From Trichopria drosophilae (lineage: Eukaryota > Arthropoda > Insecta > Hymenoptera > Diapriidae), in contig CM059582.1 of NCBI GenBank assembly GCA_030407085.1, positions 74,962,001 through 75,026,000 of the forward strand: a stretch of DNA of 64,000 bases. The letters run 5' to 3'. The notes below the pieces were generated by a model. The model saw nothing but the letters and a program-made list of their open reading frames with translations. It made no database searches and was not told where the DNA came from. Made by a program: the position numbers and the translations under genes. This document shows positions 1-11,254 of the stretch, piece after piece (position 1 is the stretch's first letter; each line of letters opens with the position of its first letter).

Positions 1-847
1 GTGACCTCGCAGGCCAATTAATGGGGCCACCTCTACCAATCCACCTACCATTGTAATCACGGTCTAGTATTTCCCTTGCTACTCTTGAAAAATGTGCTGG
101 GCAACCATCATGCTGAAACCACATTGTCCGTCGGACGTCCATAGCAACATCTTCAAGTAGTAATGATACTTCTTGTTCTAGGAAATCTCGATATTTTGTT
201 CCATTCAAATTACCTTCAATGAAATAAGGACCAATGAGTTTATTTCCTATGATTCCACACCAAACGTTCACCGACCAAGGACGTTGATGATTAACTTGTC
301 GTAACCAATGGGGATTTTCTACGCTCCAATAATGCATATTATGCCTATTGACGCCACCATGGTTCGTGAATGTAGATTCATCTGAAAATAATACATTAGC
401 AAAGAAATTGTGGTTCGTTTGCATTTTTTTAAATGCCCATTCACAAAACACCACGCGGTTATGAAAATCATCGCCATCTAGTTCCTGGTGCAGTGAAATG
501 TGATATGGGTGAAACTTATGACGATGCAATATTCTTTGAATACTGTCTCTGGAAATGCCGGAATCGCGATGTAATTGTCGTGTGCTTACATGTGGATTTT
601 GGTGAATAGCTGCTAGTACAGCTACTTCGTTAGCTTCTCCTGTAACTGTTAATCTTCGCTTCCTTTTTTTCATTTGTACGCTGCCATCAGAGTGAAAGGC
701 ATTCACAACTTTGTAAAAAAAAGAACGCGAGCGAGCATTATCTGGAAAACGCTCAGCATACAACGCAACAGCATCGTCAATATTCCTCTTACATTCACCA
801 TAAATAAGAATCATTTCGATTTTTTCGGGAACTGTAGCAGGATTCAT
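1..847 (-). CDS. Tc1/mariner transposase, DD41D type, 3' end cut by window edge
   Basis: Open for 282 codons from ATG at 847 down to base 1 with no stop, so the gene continues outside the window. The N-terminal half has two helix-turn-helix-like segments (about residues 5-55 and 75-115, ending in QRILHRHKFHPYH), as in DNA-binding parts of Tc1/mariner transposases. The DDE domain shows FSDES (Asp about residue 156) and QHDGCPAH (Asp about 247); the last visible motif is WPARS. That motif lies at the same distance from the second Asp as in the two complete DD41D transposases at 42703-43785 and 45956-47038, so the same 41-residue spacing is expected. It would cut and paste the element in the nucleus. 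The protein is clearly a different family from those two. No break is visible, so it could be functional if the missing end is intact. Confidence 0.85.
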   Translation of the reverse strand, partial: MNPATVPEKIEMILIYGECKRNIDDAVALYAERFPDNARSRSFFYKVVNAFHSDGSVQMKKRKRRLTVTGEANEVAVLAAIHQNPHVSTRQLHRDSGISRDSIQRILHRHKFHPYHISLHQELDGDDFHNRVVFCEWAFKKMQTNHNFFANVLFSDESTFTNHGGVNRHNMHYWSVENPHWLRQVNHQRPWSVNVWCGIIGNKLIGPYFIEGNLNGTKYRDFLEQEVSLLLEDVAMDVRRTMWFQHDGCPAHFSRVAREILDRDYNGRWIGRGGPINWPARS

Positions 848-1718
848 TTTTAACTTGCAATTCGATTTAAGCAATGAAGGGTAGACAAAAAATAGTCACG
901 TAAACGGAAAGTTGTTATTCTAAAAGCAAAGTGACCTCCGACCGAATTACTACCCATACAATGGACTTCAAAAACAGTCTTACACTGAGAGACCGTGAAT
1001 ACTAAATTTTAATATGGGGATTAGAAAGTCGTGATATCCATTTACTTCCCTTCAGGAAAGTAGAGAAAAATGTAGGTGAACTGGTTACGTGTGACTCAAC
1101 TTATGTATAAAATGATATGCTACTTTATTTTCGAGTTATGTCGCCCTCTAGCGTTATGTAACAGAACCGGCGCCGGTGATGGCCGAAATGCAAGCGATGT
1201 ACATGTATGAAACCACGTGAGTTCTCTCGGGGTCCGGTAGATGGCGACGAAATCCCCAAATGAAGTAAGAGTTTCGTTTTGTTTAATAGAAGCTGGTTTG
1301 ACCGTCAATGCTCAGCTTATTTATTCTCATTTCGGAAAAAAACATACAGAGAGAGAATGAATGAGCTGAGTGAAGGGACATGACGCGTTTTTTAATGGAT
1401 TGCGTGATGTCCTCTTTTTGTTTATTAAATAATAAATTTAAAACCTAAAATGTAATTTTACTGAAGGTAGAAAACTTATTTATAAAATTGCTTCCATATT
1501 GTATGCACAATTTTTATGTAATCAGTTTTGATTTTTAATATGAAGAATATCAATTATTCATAATCTTAATTTTTCGAATGGACATTATTAAAATTTCATA
1601 TTCAGAATAATAATTTTCGCAATTGATATTACTAAATTCTAATATTAAAAATTCTAATATTAGAATTTTTAATATTAAATTTTCATAAAGGGATCAAATT
1701 GTCCCTATTTGCCCCCTA
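848..1718. other. AT-rich leader between transposase and terminal array
   Basis: No supported gene. On the minus strand this is the 5' leader of the DD41D transposase and may hold its promoter, but I see no clear TATA/Inr pair. At 1560-1685 there are several AT-rich partial palindromes built on TAATATTAAAATT. Confidence 0.5.
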
Positions 1719-2657
1719 GATGCCCCCCTTCGTGTCGAACAACTTTCATCCGACAACTTTTTTGATTCTGTGCATAGTTCTCGAGGTATTTCAATGTCTT
1801 CAGATAAATTTGGATTTTTATCGATTACAGCGCCACCTGTGAACCAAAATGCAATAGCTCCTAGGTCAAATTGGTGTACTTTTTTCCGGAGAATCCAAAT
1901 CTGCAATAAAAACTGGGGGTTCCTATTTAAGTTTTATTGTTTTTGCCCTCACTCCACCCCCAGGGGATGGGGGAGGGGGTAAATTTCATTATCACTGGAT
2001 GCCCCCCTTCGTGTCGAACAACTTTCATCCGACAACTTTTTTGATTCTGTGCATAGTTCTCGAGGTATTTCAATGTCTTCAGATAAATTTGGATTTTTAT
2101 CGATTACAGCGCCACCTGTGAACCAAAATGCAATAGCTCCTAGGTCAAATTGATGTACTTTTTTCCGGAGAATCCAAATCTGCAATAAAAACTGGGGGTT
2201 CCTATTTAAGTTTTATTGTTTTTTCCCCCACTCCACCCCCAGGGGATGGGGGAGGGGGTAAATTTCATTATCACTGGATGCCCCCCTTCGTGTCGAACAA
2301 CTTTCATCCGACAACTTTTTTGATTCTGTGCATAGTTCTCGAGGTATTTCAATGTCTTCAGATAAATTTGGATTTTTATCGATTACAGCGCCACCTGTGA
2401 ACCAAAATGCAATAGCTCCTAGGTCAAATTGGTGTACTTTTTTCCGGAGAATCCAAATCTGCAATAAAAACTGGGGGTTCCTATTTAAGTTTTATTGTTT
2501 TTGCCCCCACTCCACCCCCAGGGGATGGAGGAGGGGGTAAATTTAATTATCACTGGATGCCCCCCTTCGTGTCGAACAACTTTCATCCGACAACTTTTTT
2601 GATTCTGTGCATAGTTCTCGAGATATTTCGATGTCTTCAGATAAATCGGCCACCCTG
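1719..2657. repeat. 279-bp tandem repeat, 3.4 copies, forming an element terminus
   Basis: Copies begin at 1721, 2000, 2279 and 2558 (each starts TGCCCCCCTTCGTGTCG), giving an exact 279-bp period. The copies differ at only a few sites. The fourth copy is cut at about 2650, where it runs into the CCACCCTG terminus and (TA)n. Each unit encodes short spurious ORFs on both strands. The unit contains the phrase GGAACCCCCAGTTTT (minus strand), which resembles AGGAACCCCTATTTTT in the terminal repeats at 41.8 and 44.8 kb. Confidence 0.9.
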
Positions 2658-2678
2658 TATATATATATATATATATAT
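2658..2678. repeat. (TA)n microsatellite at an element junction
   Basis: A pure TA run lies between the DD41D terminus and the next element, which starts TTATAAGCC. Confidence 0.9.
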
Positions 2679-2844
2679 TATAAGCCAAAATTTTCGCGGA
2701 ATAAAAAAATAAGGGTCTCTTTATTTGAGCAATAAAACAATAAGACATGATAAATGAGTAAACTACTCTTCAAAGTAATGATACACTTAAAAAGCATTCC
2801 CTTCTTAGCGCGACCCAGGATGAACGACGTGGACGTGATAGGGT

Positions 2845-2995
2845 TCTCATCCCTTCGGGGTGCTTTTTTAACGTGAGTCCCCTTGCCTCTCACGAATCAG
2901 GGTGCTTTTTGAACATGAGTCCCCTCGCCGCTCATGAATCGGGGTGATTTTTTAACGTGAGTCCCCTTGCCTCTCACGGATCGGGGTACTTTTGA
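2845..2995. repeat. About 42-bp minisatellite, CTTCGGGGTGCTTT core
   Basis: Three to four degenerate units start near 2856, 2898, 2939 and 2981 (TCGGGGTGCTTTTTTAACG, then GAGTCCCCTTGCC). The same core with the same following phrase (TTCCCCTCGCC) occurs singly at 42517-42560, 47160-47205 (reversed) and 50615-50655 (reversed), so this is a dispersed motif and not only a local array. Confidence 0.8.
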
Positions 2996-3041
2996 AGGAG
3001 GGTTAAACTAATAGACATAACAAAAAATAATAAGACCTGAA

Positions 3042-5177
3042 TTAATATACTTTTCTCATAGGGTGTTCTGCAGTTCTGGATATGTATGTGCCATTTTCAT
3101 CAATTTCCCAATAATGGCATTTTTGGATGCCTTCAACAGCAGGTGCTGTTTCCCATTCTTTAACTTTTTTCTCTGAAAAGTTTCACTTCATCTTTTGAAA
3201 CAAATAAAAGGGTAATCGCATCAGTATACTTTTGTACAGTAGATACAAATGTTTCTGCATTATTTATTGCTTTTAAGTGTGATTTTTGCAAATTATGATT
3301 TGACGCACAATGTTTGACAATACCACCGATTCCATCGCATGCGCCTTTGCCATGTCCAGTAGCTGAAAAAATCCAATTCTTTTTGACTGGTGACTTGCTC
3401 ATTTCATAGAATTGATAGCGATTTTTAAAATGAGCTGCTGCACCGTCTGACACAGTTATCATGTGCTGTACTAACTGGTATTTGTCCAATTTTTTCAAAC
3501 ATTCATGAATGCAATTAATTGCCAAAAGTGCATGAGAAGAATCGTGGTGAGTATCGTCACTTACAACAGCAAAGCTTTTTGTTAAATCATCACTATAACA
3601 AACAGCAGTGAATATTGAGACCTGCTTTGTCTTCCAATATGCACTTTGAATCTCATTTTTTGATATTACACTCCAGTTTTCTGCAAAATCAAAATGTAAC
3701 ACAAGCTTTCTTAGATCGTTTTTCGCCTCAGATTTTATATTTCGTATAATATCTTGTTGGATGCTTTTTATGTACATATGACAATTAGCTTTTACTGTCC
3801 ACACAGCAAGTTCATTCAAAAAGTTGCTTACAACTGTAGATCTTTTTTCTATTTCACATTTGTTCCATAATGCATATTGTACTTCTTCGTCGGCTAATTC
3901 TTCTGAAATATTGAGAGTTTGAACTGTGATCCCTTTTAAACCTGCACATTGCTTGCATTCTCCAAGTTTGCACTTTTCACTGGGAGACGAACACATAATT
4001 TTCGAAAACAAGTCTTCGTGTAATACTTTCATATCAGATTGATTATCACTGATATTTTTTAAAGCAGTAATACAAAGTCCGAAATTAGCACAATAAATAC
4101 ACAGACAAACTTCCTGATGAGGACTAATCATAACCCATTTTGGTCTAAGCGAATAAAATTTTGATTTACTTATTTTTAAATTAAGATTTTTTTCTACAAA
4201 AATATTATACATTTCTCGAATACTTCGTGTCAAAAAACGTTTTACTTTTTTTATTTTCATGTCATTTTCATTGACGATTCGAACATCATTTTTATTTGGA
4301 CTTTGTCTAGAACAGTCTAAATCATCATTTAGATAGTATTCTTGAACAATTTTTACATCGTCTTCACGCATAGGATGGCCAAAATATGGATCGGGAGGTT
4401 GAAATACCCTCTATTAACTTTTAATTTTCTAGATTCCTTAATCATATACATTGTTATGCCTGAAAATATTGATAAAATTTCAGTCATTGAAAATGTTTCT
4501 GGAACAATTGTAAGAATGCGGATTTTTTCCGACTTCGATTTACAATTTTGCAAAGCCAATTTTAAATTGTCTATCCACTGATCGCATGGCATACAATTGA
4601 TTTTCGCTAACGGTGTCTCACAAATTTTTGATATTTTTGCTGTTGTCAATTCTGTAGAAGTATCGACGAGTTGTTTTCTTTTTCCGTATGCATGTTTAAC
4701 TTTAAAAGGTTCAGCCATATTTGTTACATTTTTCAATGGTGAAACGTTCATACCAAATATTTTAATAGTGCAATTCATGTCTTCGCGTAAAACTTCAGGG
4801 TTTCCATCAAACAACTCATCATCATCATCATCATCATCGTGATCATCATCATCATCATGATCATTAACGTTATGTTGAACAAAATCTTCAATGTAGTTGT
4901 CATTTTCAATAGGAACATTATAATAATCTTGTATTATCTCAATATTTGAAGAAACTTGAAACATCGAAGTGAATATAGTGAAACACTTTTTACAAACAAA
5001 ATCATCATATGCGATTTTGTGATTCGGATACAGTGGCATCAATAACGCAGATAATCCTTCAAGTTTGAAAAACTCATTATTTCTGTAATTTCTGTAAATC
5101 ACTTTTTTATGTACGCCTCGAAAATCAGGACATGCTTTTCTAGATGGGAAAGATTGTTTTTTATTCAAATTGTTCAT
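3042..5177 (-). pseudogene. DDE-like transposase-type ORF with two frameshifts
   Basis: Read from ATG at 5177 down. The first 274 codons (to 4353) carry a Cys-rich segment (VCKKCFTIF) and an Asp-rich run encoded by a CAT/ATC repeat. The frame then shifts near 4371 into a 403-codon stretch and again near 3165 in a run of A, after which WETAPAVEGIQKCHYW and TAEHPMRK continue to a stop at 3042. The core shows FYSLRPKW, CLCIYCAN, LHFDFAENW, SDDTHHDSSHA, VSDGAAAHFKNR and ATGHGKGACDGIGG. These are marks of a repetitive protein family I know from many arthropods and cnidarians; the spaced Asp motifs suggest an RNase H-like fold, but I cannot name the superfamily. It is the only gene of its element. 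Two frameshifts make it non-functional. Confidence 0.7.
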
Positions 5178-5508
5178 TTCAGACTAAGAATATACAACAC
5201 TTATATTAATTGGGAGAAAAACTGCACGAATCTACCAGAAATTACAGAATATGTACTGCCAACCGCGAGTGACTCCATATATATCAAAAGAAAGTAAATT
5301 TTTATAACGAGAACCAAAAACAATCTCGAGAGCTGTCGCGGCGACTAGTGGCCAGTCTCTCAATTAAAAAACGTTATCTCACAAGGAAGACTTCTTGCCG
5401 CTCTCGCGACACGTGCCCCACCAGCCGCAAAAGCGTTAAACGGTATCACGTTGTTGTTGGGTGCATATAAAAAATTGTTTATTAATGTCTATATTTGAAA
5501 CTTTCGGC

Positions 5509-5516
<8 letters not shown>
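5178..5516. other. Non-coding end of the decayed element
   Basis: No supported gene. A GC-richer stretch (5320-5460) is surrounded by AT-rich sequence that leads into the inverted TTATAAGCC terminus. Confidence 0.4.

Positions 5517-5591
<75 letters not shown>
5517..5591. repeat. (TA)n microsatellite
   Basis: About 37 uninterrupted TA units directly abut the TTATAAGCC end of the preceding element. Confidence 0.95.
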
Positions 5592-5597
<6 letters not shown>

Positions 5598-6241
5598 TCT
5601 CATTATATTTTTCCAACTAATGACGGTGCTGCATCAACAGGATAAACGCTCATTATTTTTTCAGAAAAAAATTTCTGACTCTCTCACGGCGTTTTAGCGC
5701 AGTTGAAACCTATTGGAAACATTTCCTTTTTATATTGCCTACTCACAAAAAAATTTAAAAAATATGTTGTTTTCGAGAAAATCGAGTTTTCTGATTTTTC
5801 CAAAAATAGCCGCCATTTTGTAAATTTTCGAAATTTTGCAAAATTCAAAAATTGCAATGGAAGAATATTTCAAGCACTACCAATCTCAAAAAACAGAATG
5901 TTAAAACATTGAATTTTAACGAAGATAGAGAGGTTTGAAAAAAAATTCCCGGCGAATCCATACAGAATTTATAAAAATGGTGAAATTTTCAAGTGCTCAT
6001 AACTTTGCGAAAAATTTTTTTTTCGCGAAATAAAAAAAGGGTCTCTTTATTTGAGCAATAAAACAATAAAAATCATAAAAAACATGATTTCGAATTTCCA
6101 ACCTATTTCACCTGGTCGATTTGAGATGGAATCGGTCTGCATTAGGCAAACGGAAATTTTCCTCTGGGCAGCAATTGGATGTCAAACAATATTCATGTAA
6201 AGGACGTAACAAATTATATACTATCAAGAAAATTCGTCGTA
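5592..6241. other. Non-coding repetitive sequence with an ORF remnant
   Basis: AT-rich text with phrases usual in insect TE ends (TAGCCGCCATTTTG, CATAACTTTGCG). At 6028-6075 it repeats the 2694-2745 stretch. At 6108-6240 the minus strand has a short open frame containing CLTSNCCPEENFRLPNADR, which looks like the C-terminal scrap of a repetitive ORF that I cannot name. Confidence 0.45.
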
Positions 6242-6697
6242 TTTGAATTGAATTGAAAACTTTTATTATGCATTGGTCGGCTCGACCGTATGCAAACTTG
6301 GACATAACAGATTAGTACAATAAATAAAAATAAAAAATATAAAGTAACATAATATACGCAATGATAATAGGTAATAATACAATTACATAACATACACTAT
6401 AAGATAATAAAAAAAATAAGTAAAGAAAGAAAATCTAATCGGCGCGCGATTACAATGATCACAGTGTATGTTAAGATGTGAGATCGTACAACGACGTAAA
6501 GTAGTCATCCGACGAGGAATAAACGTAAACAGACCGGATGTACAACTAAAATAAGTACATTAAAGGCTAACGCGACGTAGCTTAGCAATAACGAGATCAA
6601 AGAGACTACAAATGCGCAAAGAATATAAAAAAAGATGATAAAAAATAAAATACAACTGTAATCGCAGTATAAAAGTTTACTTAACGCTACTTAAAAG

Positions 6698-9644
6698 CTA
6701 GGTTCTAACGCGACATAGGTGCGAACTCAGAGCACTTCGGAAAATCGAAATATTGGGTGCGTTACGCACACTGGAAGGAAGAGAATTCCAAAGATAAATA
6801 GCTTCGATCCAGAATGAGTTACGAAAGTAATCGGTGTGACAGACTGGTAGTCGATAGTCTGAATGAGCGAGCCGTGATGAAAAACGTTGTGATGGATGCA
6901 CGGGGACAAAATTAGCATGAAGGTATGAAGGCTGGGATGATGACAATATCTGGTACGTTAACGTCGCTAAAAAGTAATTCCGACGATCTTCAGTTGATAA
7001 CCAGTTTGCTTGAGCCCAGAATGATGCGAGATTTTGGTCCCTACGGAGCCTGTAGATATATCTCAGCGCGGAGTTCAGTAATCGGCGAATTTTTAACAAG
7101 TACTGAGATGCATCACGGTAAACTACACAGGCGTAATCGATATGCGGTAAGACAAGTGCGTTAACCAGCATAAGTTTAAGTCTGGTGGGTAAGGTAGAGC
7201 CTCTGAACCGTAACCGATGTAAGATAAAATGAACTTTGGAACAGATCGACGAAACGTGACGGTTCCAAGTTAGTTCCGAGGAGAGAAAAACTCCAAGGTC
7301 GCGCACTTCATCGACGTATGGGACCGTATATCCGTTGACGATTATTGGTGGGACGTCCGTGGTTTTTTAACGTGGCTAAGTTGTACCTAGAGCCGAAAAT
7401 AATGGCTTTTGTTTTCTTACTGCTCAATTTAAGTCCGCATGCCTGAGTCCAAGACAGAAACGTAGCAATTTCGGCATTCAATTTGTCCACGGTCTCATGA
7501 AGACGATTAATCGGCGTAGTTAGATAGAACTGGGTGTCGTCCGCAAAAACCACTGTAGTATCACGGCAATATCGCATACGCACGAATAAAGAATTGAACA
7601 CTATAATGAATAATATTGGCTCCAGGCTCGAACCTTGTGGTACTTCGGATGTAGTTGACACCTCAGGGGCCAGAACTCCGTCCAGGCCCCTGATCGTTTG
7701 GGAGCGATCACTAAGGTAAGAATGCACCCATTTGGTAGCGATGTTGTCCAAACCAATATTCCGCAAACACTTCAATATGAGCGAATGACCTAATGAGTCG
7801 AAAGCCTTGGAAATGTCGAATAATACCAGAATAGTTATAAAACCCTGCTCAATTCCATATCTGACGTCATCCAAAATCTTCAGTAGGGCGGTCTGCGCGC
7901 TGTGGAACCGACGGAATCCACATTGATGAGGGCGAAGAAGATTGTTCGACTCAATATAATTGACAAGTTGCCTGGTTACCAACGTGTCAAGCAGCTTGGC
8001 AATGTGGGGAGGGTTAGCCACAGGTCGAGTATCATTCGGAGACGTTGGATTGGAGCATTTATTCAGCGGGATGATGAACGATCGTTTCCACGAATTTGAA
8101 TAAACACCAGTTAATAACGACATATTAAAAATGAAAGTTAACGGAACGACTACTACTGACAAAATCTTCTGCAAGAGACGCAGCTGCAACCCGTCGGGAC
8201 TCGGGCCTTTCGACTTATTGAATGAGACATTCATCACTCTAAGCACGTCCTCAGTAGATACAGTAGAAAAGGTGAAAGTAATCATAGATGTAGACGGAAC
8301 GACACTTTGAGAGGCTCTTACTAAGTCATGAAGTTCGGACTTGGTACATGGCGAGTGAGACGAGGCAACTTGGCCGTAGTGATTATTAAGTTCTCCGGGG
8401 GTGAAGTGAATCAGGGACGACGATGACTTGGCCTGGGTAATTCCAAACTTATTGAGTAATGCCCAGCTCTTCGATGGGTCGAATTGCCGTCCCAGCGCCC
8501 CACAAATGTAATCGTCCTTTGCTGTACATAAGGATAATTTGATAGTCTTACGCAATTGCCGATACTGATGCATAAGAAGAGTGCTGCGGGTGAGCTTGGC
8601 TCGGCGATAAAGCGAGTTTCGCAGCTTAATTTGACGTTTAATGGCCGACGTGATCTAGGGGGCAGGCGGTCGCTTCGAAGATACGGTCTTAACGGGTGCA
8701 TATTTATCGAGCACTGATCCCACACAAAAGTAAAATCGATCAAGAAGTTGCGAGATGTTGGCTGACGGAGAAGTCACAGAACAACAGAGTTCCGGAACGG
8801 TGTTGCGCAGTGTATTATTCAGTTCATTGCTAAGGGCCTCAAAGTTACACGAACCGAAATTGCGGTAGGTGACAACCTTTGGTTGATGCGAATAATTCTC
8901 TACACGGTATCGAGTAGCAATGAGGTCATGGCCAGCGGCGAATGGTTGATCTGATTGTACAAAATCACAGACTTTATCACTGGAATCAACAAGAATAACA
9001 TCAAGATGTGTATGCGAACCAGAATGCAAAGCATGGTGAGTTGGCCCAAATGGAATAGTGTACAATGAATGCTCAGAAATGAACTTACGTAAAAACTTAG
9101 TATTCGGATTGTTTGCTGACAGATCACAATTAAAATCACCGGTGATCACAACATTCTTATACGTAGGCAAAAGGACATTTAGTTTAGACATGAAATACGA
9201 AAACATATAGCCACCAGGTCGCCTATATACGACGGCTAGCAGCAAGTTCGAATTCGGTGGAATTTTAATATCGATCAATAAAAATTCGGGCTCATTAATG
9301 GCGGAATTGTCGGACGCATCAATTATAGAATAATTAAACGATTCATGTACGTAACACGCAACGCCACCTCCGAGAATAAAACGATTTCGGCCTTCGGAAG
9401 GAATTGCACGATTGTTACGCACTAAGTTAAATGATGGAATCCTCATGGTTTGAGTGGCAATATCCGGAGTCAGCCATGTTTCGGTAAGAGCGAGTATCGA
9501 AAAGTCAGACGTTTGGAGCAGATGTTCGGTTTGGTGAAAATGCGCGCGCAGAGAATTAATATTCGAATGAGCAATTTTGACTACATTAGGCGACCCATGT
9601 GATCGGAGTGAATCCGGATTACGAAGTGCTGAGTTCCCCACCTG
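6698..9644 (-). pseudogene. LINE 1 ORF2, APE endonuclease-reverse transcriptase
   Basis: ORF2 continues in the same frame after the ORF1 TGA. The APE endonuclease begins VKIAHSNINSLRAHF and shows LTETWL, VITGDFNCDL and AGHDLIATRY. A TGG-to-TAG change after RPPAP (8655-8657) cuts the frame; RT sequence resumes in the same frame (ITSAIK). RT motifs are KSKGPSPDGL, LFDISKAFDSLGH, EVPQGSSLEPILF and VFADDTQFYL. Near 7368 a run of six A shifts the frame; the C-terminal part then runs VRDLGVFLSSELTWNRH to PNISIFRSALSSHL at 6698. The enzyme would nick target DNA and prime reverse transcription. Between the ORF1 stop and the EN domain there is no ATG, an odd point treated in the findings. Confidence 0.85.
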
Positions 9645-10772
9645 TCAATTCATCTTAAGAAGATCGAATTCCGTGACAATCGGCATAGCAGGGTGATCGC
9701 GATCCTTGCGGTAGAAAATGCAGCCGTCACGAACCCATACACGCGAATTCGGGATCGAATTAGCCTTTGTCTTTGCCATATTTAGCAAGGTGTACGCCGT
9801 TTTTGCCAAGAATTCATTTACGAATATTATAGTTGGATCTTCGGGGTAAAGCTCCGGAAAGATGTCGGTGCTCGTAATCTTCCCGATTTTGCGTTTGCAT
9901 TCGATAATATGGTTGCGAATCTCGAACGACATGAATTTCACCAGAAGCGAGAAAGCCGTCGGAACCGTTTCGACACTATTTTTAACAAAATTAGTCTTCC
10001 GAATGTAGATGATGTGGTTGCGATACTGCGGTACATTCAGCTTATCAAGAACCCGACCGATAATTTCGGCATGGTCGAGTTTATTGCTTTCAGGGATACC
10101 GGTAATCATTAATAACGAGTTGGGCAATTCGAAAGCTTTTTGATATTTCAAACGCTCAATTTCAGCTGTATTCCGATCGATAAGATTCGCGAGTGTTGTT
10201 AAATATGTCTGCAAACTGTCGAGACGCGCCGCATTATTGAGCGTTTACTGCGTATGAAATGTCATGAGTTGATCAGCTGTCATTCTGCTCCAAGTCTCCG
10301 GTAGCACAGCTGGTTGGACTACAGGCGGCGGCGGGAGACCGGCGAAAGGAATGGGATTCATAGTGCTGAAGGTAGCGAGGGGAGATAACGAATAATTAAT
10401 TGGAATAGTGGGATACGAGCACGACGGAGTTGATGAGGCAAGGAGGGGATTGACGATTTCGGCAGGACACTGATACACAGATGCACTGGCGGGGAGAGGG
10501 GAAACAGTAGTAGAGTGGGATAAGACGTCGGCACTATCCGAAACGGTACAAAGTAAATAGGCGAAAGACCGGGCGCAACACTGAGATGCGGGTTTATGGC
10601 GAATATATAATTTCACGCACGACCGATGAAATGCACAACCACACTCAGCGCATGTATATTTATCGCGAACGGGGCCACCGCACCGTTTACACGAAAGGAG
10701 TTGTTCGAACTGGGAATGCGGAGACGCGTTCCTTTTCCTATTCGAAGATCTCTTCGACTTTCTTGTTGGCAT
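9645..10772 (-). pseudogene. LINE 1 ORF1, PHD-like zinc finger protein with one stop
   Basis: Starts at ATG 10772 (MPTRKSKRSSNRKR, basic). Residues about 30-66 form a Cys/His cluster (CKRCGG, CAECGCAFHRSC, CC) of PHD type, known from ORF1 of CR1-like LINEs. A Pro/Ser-rich linker and a C-terminal domain follow (SLLMITGIPES, VLDKLNVP, PTAFSLLVKF, AKTKANSIPNSRVWVRDG), resembling the baculovirus FP/RRM-like C-terminal domain of many insect LINE ORF1 proteins. An in-frame TAA at 10245-10247 splits it (376 codons in all). It ends KMN-TGA at 9645, immediately in frame with ORF2. The likely role is RNA binding and chaperoning of the retrotransposon RNP. Confidence 0.75.
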
Positions 10773-10860
10773 CGGTTACCTGTCACTCCACGAAAAATCG
10801 GCTTCGTTAGTCGGTAACAGCAGACGATGGTCGAGTAAGGTGGAACCAGAGCTGTCACAA

Positions 10861-11254
10861 TCTTGAGGCATGCGCATTAGGTCGTCAGATTCTCGGTGTT
10901 CGTCGGCACGTGCGAGTCACAACGAACAAACGTTGACATAAACTGATGACGTGTAATCGAGGTATTAAGTCACGTGATTCCCCAACTCACTCGTAATAAC
11001 GGTTGAAAATTATCGTGACCGTTGATGCAATAATTAAGAATAAAAGAGGCTGCTCGTGGACCGAGATAAGACACAAAACACAAACGTGATACGTCAGTCC
11101 ACTGCACACGCGCTCCTGCAAAAAAGTCCCACTCGGGAAAACGAAATATGGTGAGAAATGAGAATTCTCTACGGAGCTTAAGAATGAGCTGCGTTCTACT
11201 CATCAGTCGAAGGGCTACTGACATTATAGTATTAATGTTCCAGAATTCTAAAAA
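10861..11254. other. Unassigned stretch between LINE and Helitron
   Basis: No supported gene. It may include the LINE 5' end and the Helitron 5' end. No Helitron TC terminus could be fixed. Confidence 0.4.

Larger units (their letters stand above)
1..2657 (-). mobile_element. DD41D Tc1/mariner-like element, left part outside window
   Basis: The transposase on the minus strand (1-847) is followed upstream, to the right, by a leader and a 279-bp tandem array. The array stops at 2657 with the end sequence CAGGGTGGCC when read inward on the minus strand, next to a TA and a (TA)n run. A CAGGG start with TA flank is usual for Tc1/mariner elements. The second DD41D family in this window (41662-48053) has the same build: long inverted repeats made of about 267-bp tandem units. 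I therefore infer that transposase and array are one element. The other end lies outside the window, so its inverted repeat cannot be checked. Confidence 0.6.
2679..5516 (-). mobile_element. Decayed DNA element bounded by (TA)n runs
   Basis: The left edge after (TA)n reads TTATAAGCCAAAATTTTC. The right edge before the next (TA)n reads, on the minus strand, TTATAAGCCGAAAGTTTC, so the edges form an imperfect inverted repeat. A single coding unit on the minus strand (3042-5177) fills the middle. Insertion into, or expansion of, (TA)n at both ends fits a TA-targeting element, but the superfamily is not clear. A 45-bp stretch at 2694-2745 (GGGTCTCTTTATTTGAGC) recurs in direct orientation at 6028-6075. 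Confidence 0.5.
6242..10860 (-). mobile_element. APE-type LINE (CR1/Jockey-like), nearly full length
   Basis: The minus-strand order is a short leader, ORF1 (10772-9645), ORF2 with APE endonuclease and RT (9644-6698), a 3' UTR, then AATAAAAG followed by a short (AATTC)n tail at 6242-6256. That order and simple-repeat tail are typical of CR1/Jockey-type LINEs. The 5' limit is not visible and is placed roughly. The copy is disabled by an in-frame TAA (10245-10247), a TAG (8655-8657) and a one-base shift near 7368, but is otherwise well preserved, so the insertion is fairly young. Confidence 0.8.

Noticed and set aside
1694..2540. Series of 70-87-residue ORFs in both strands
   Set aside because: They are the 279-bp repeat read as protein; identical peptides recur with each unit.
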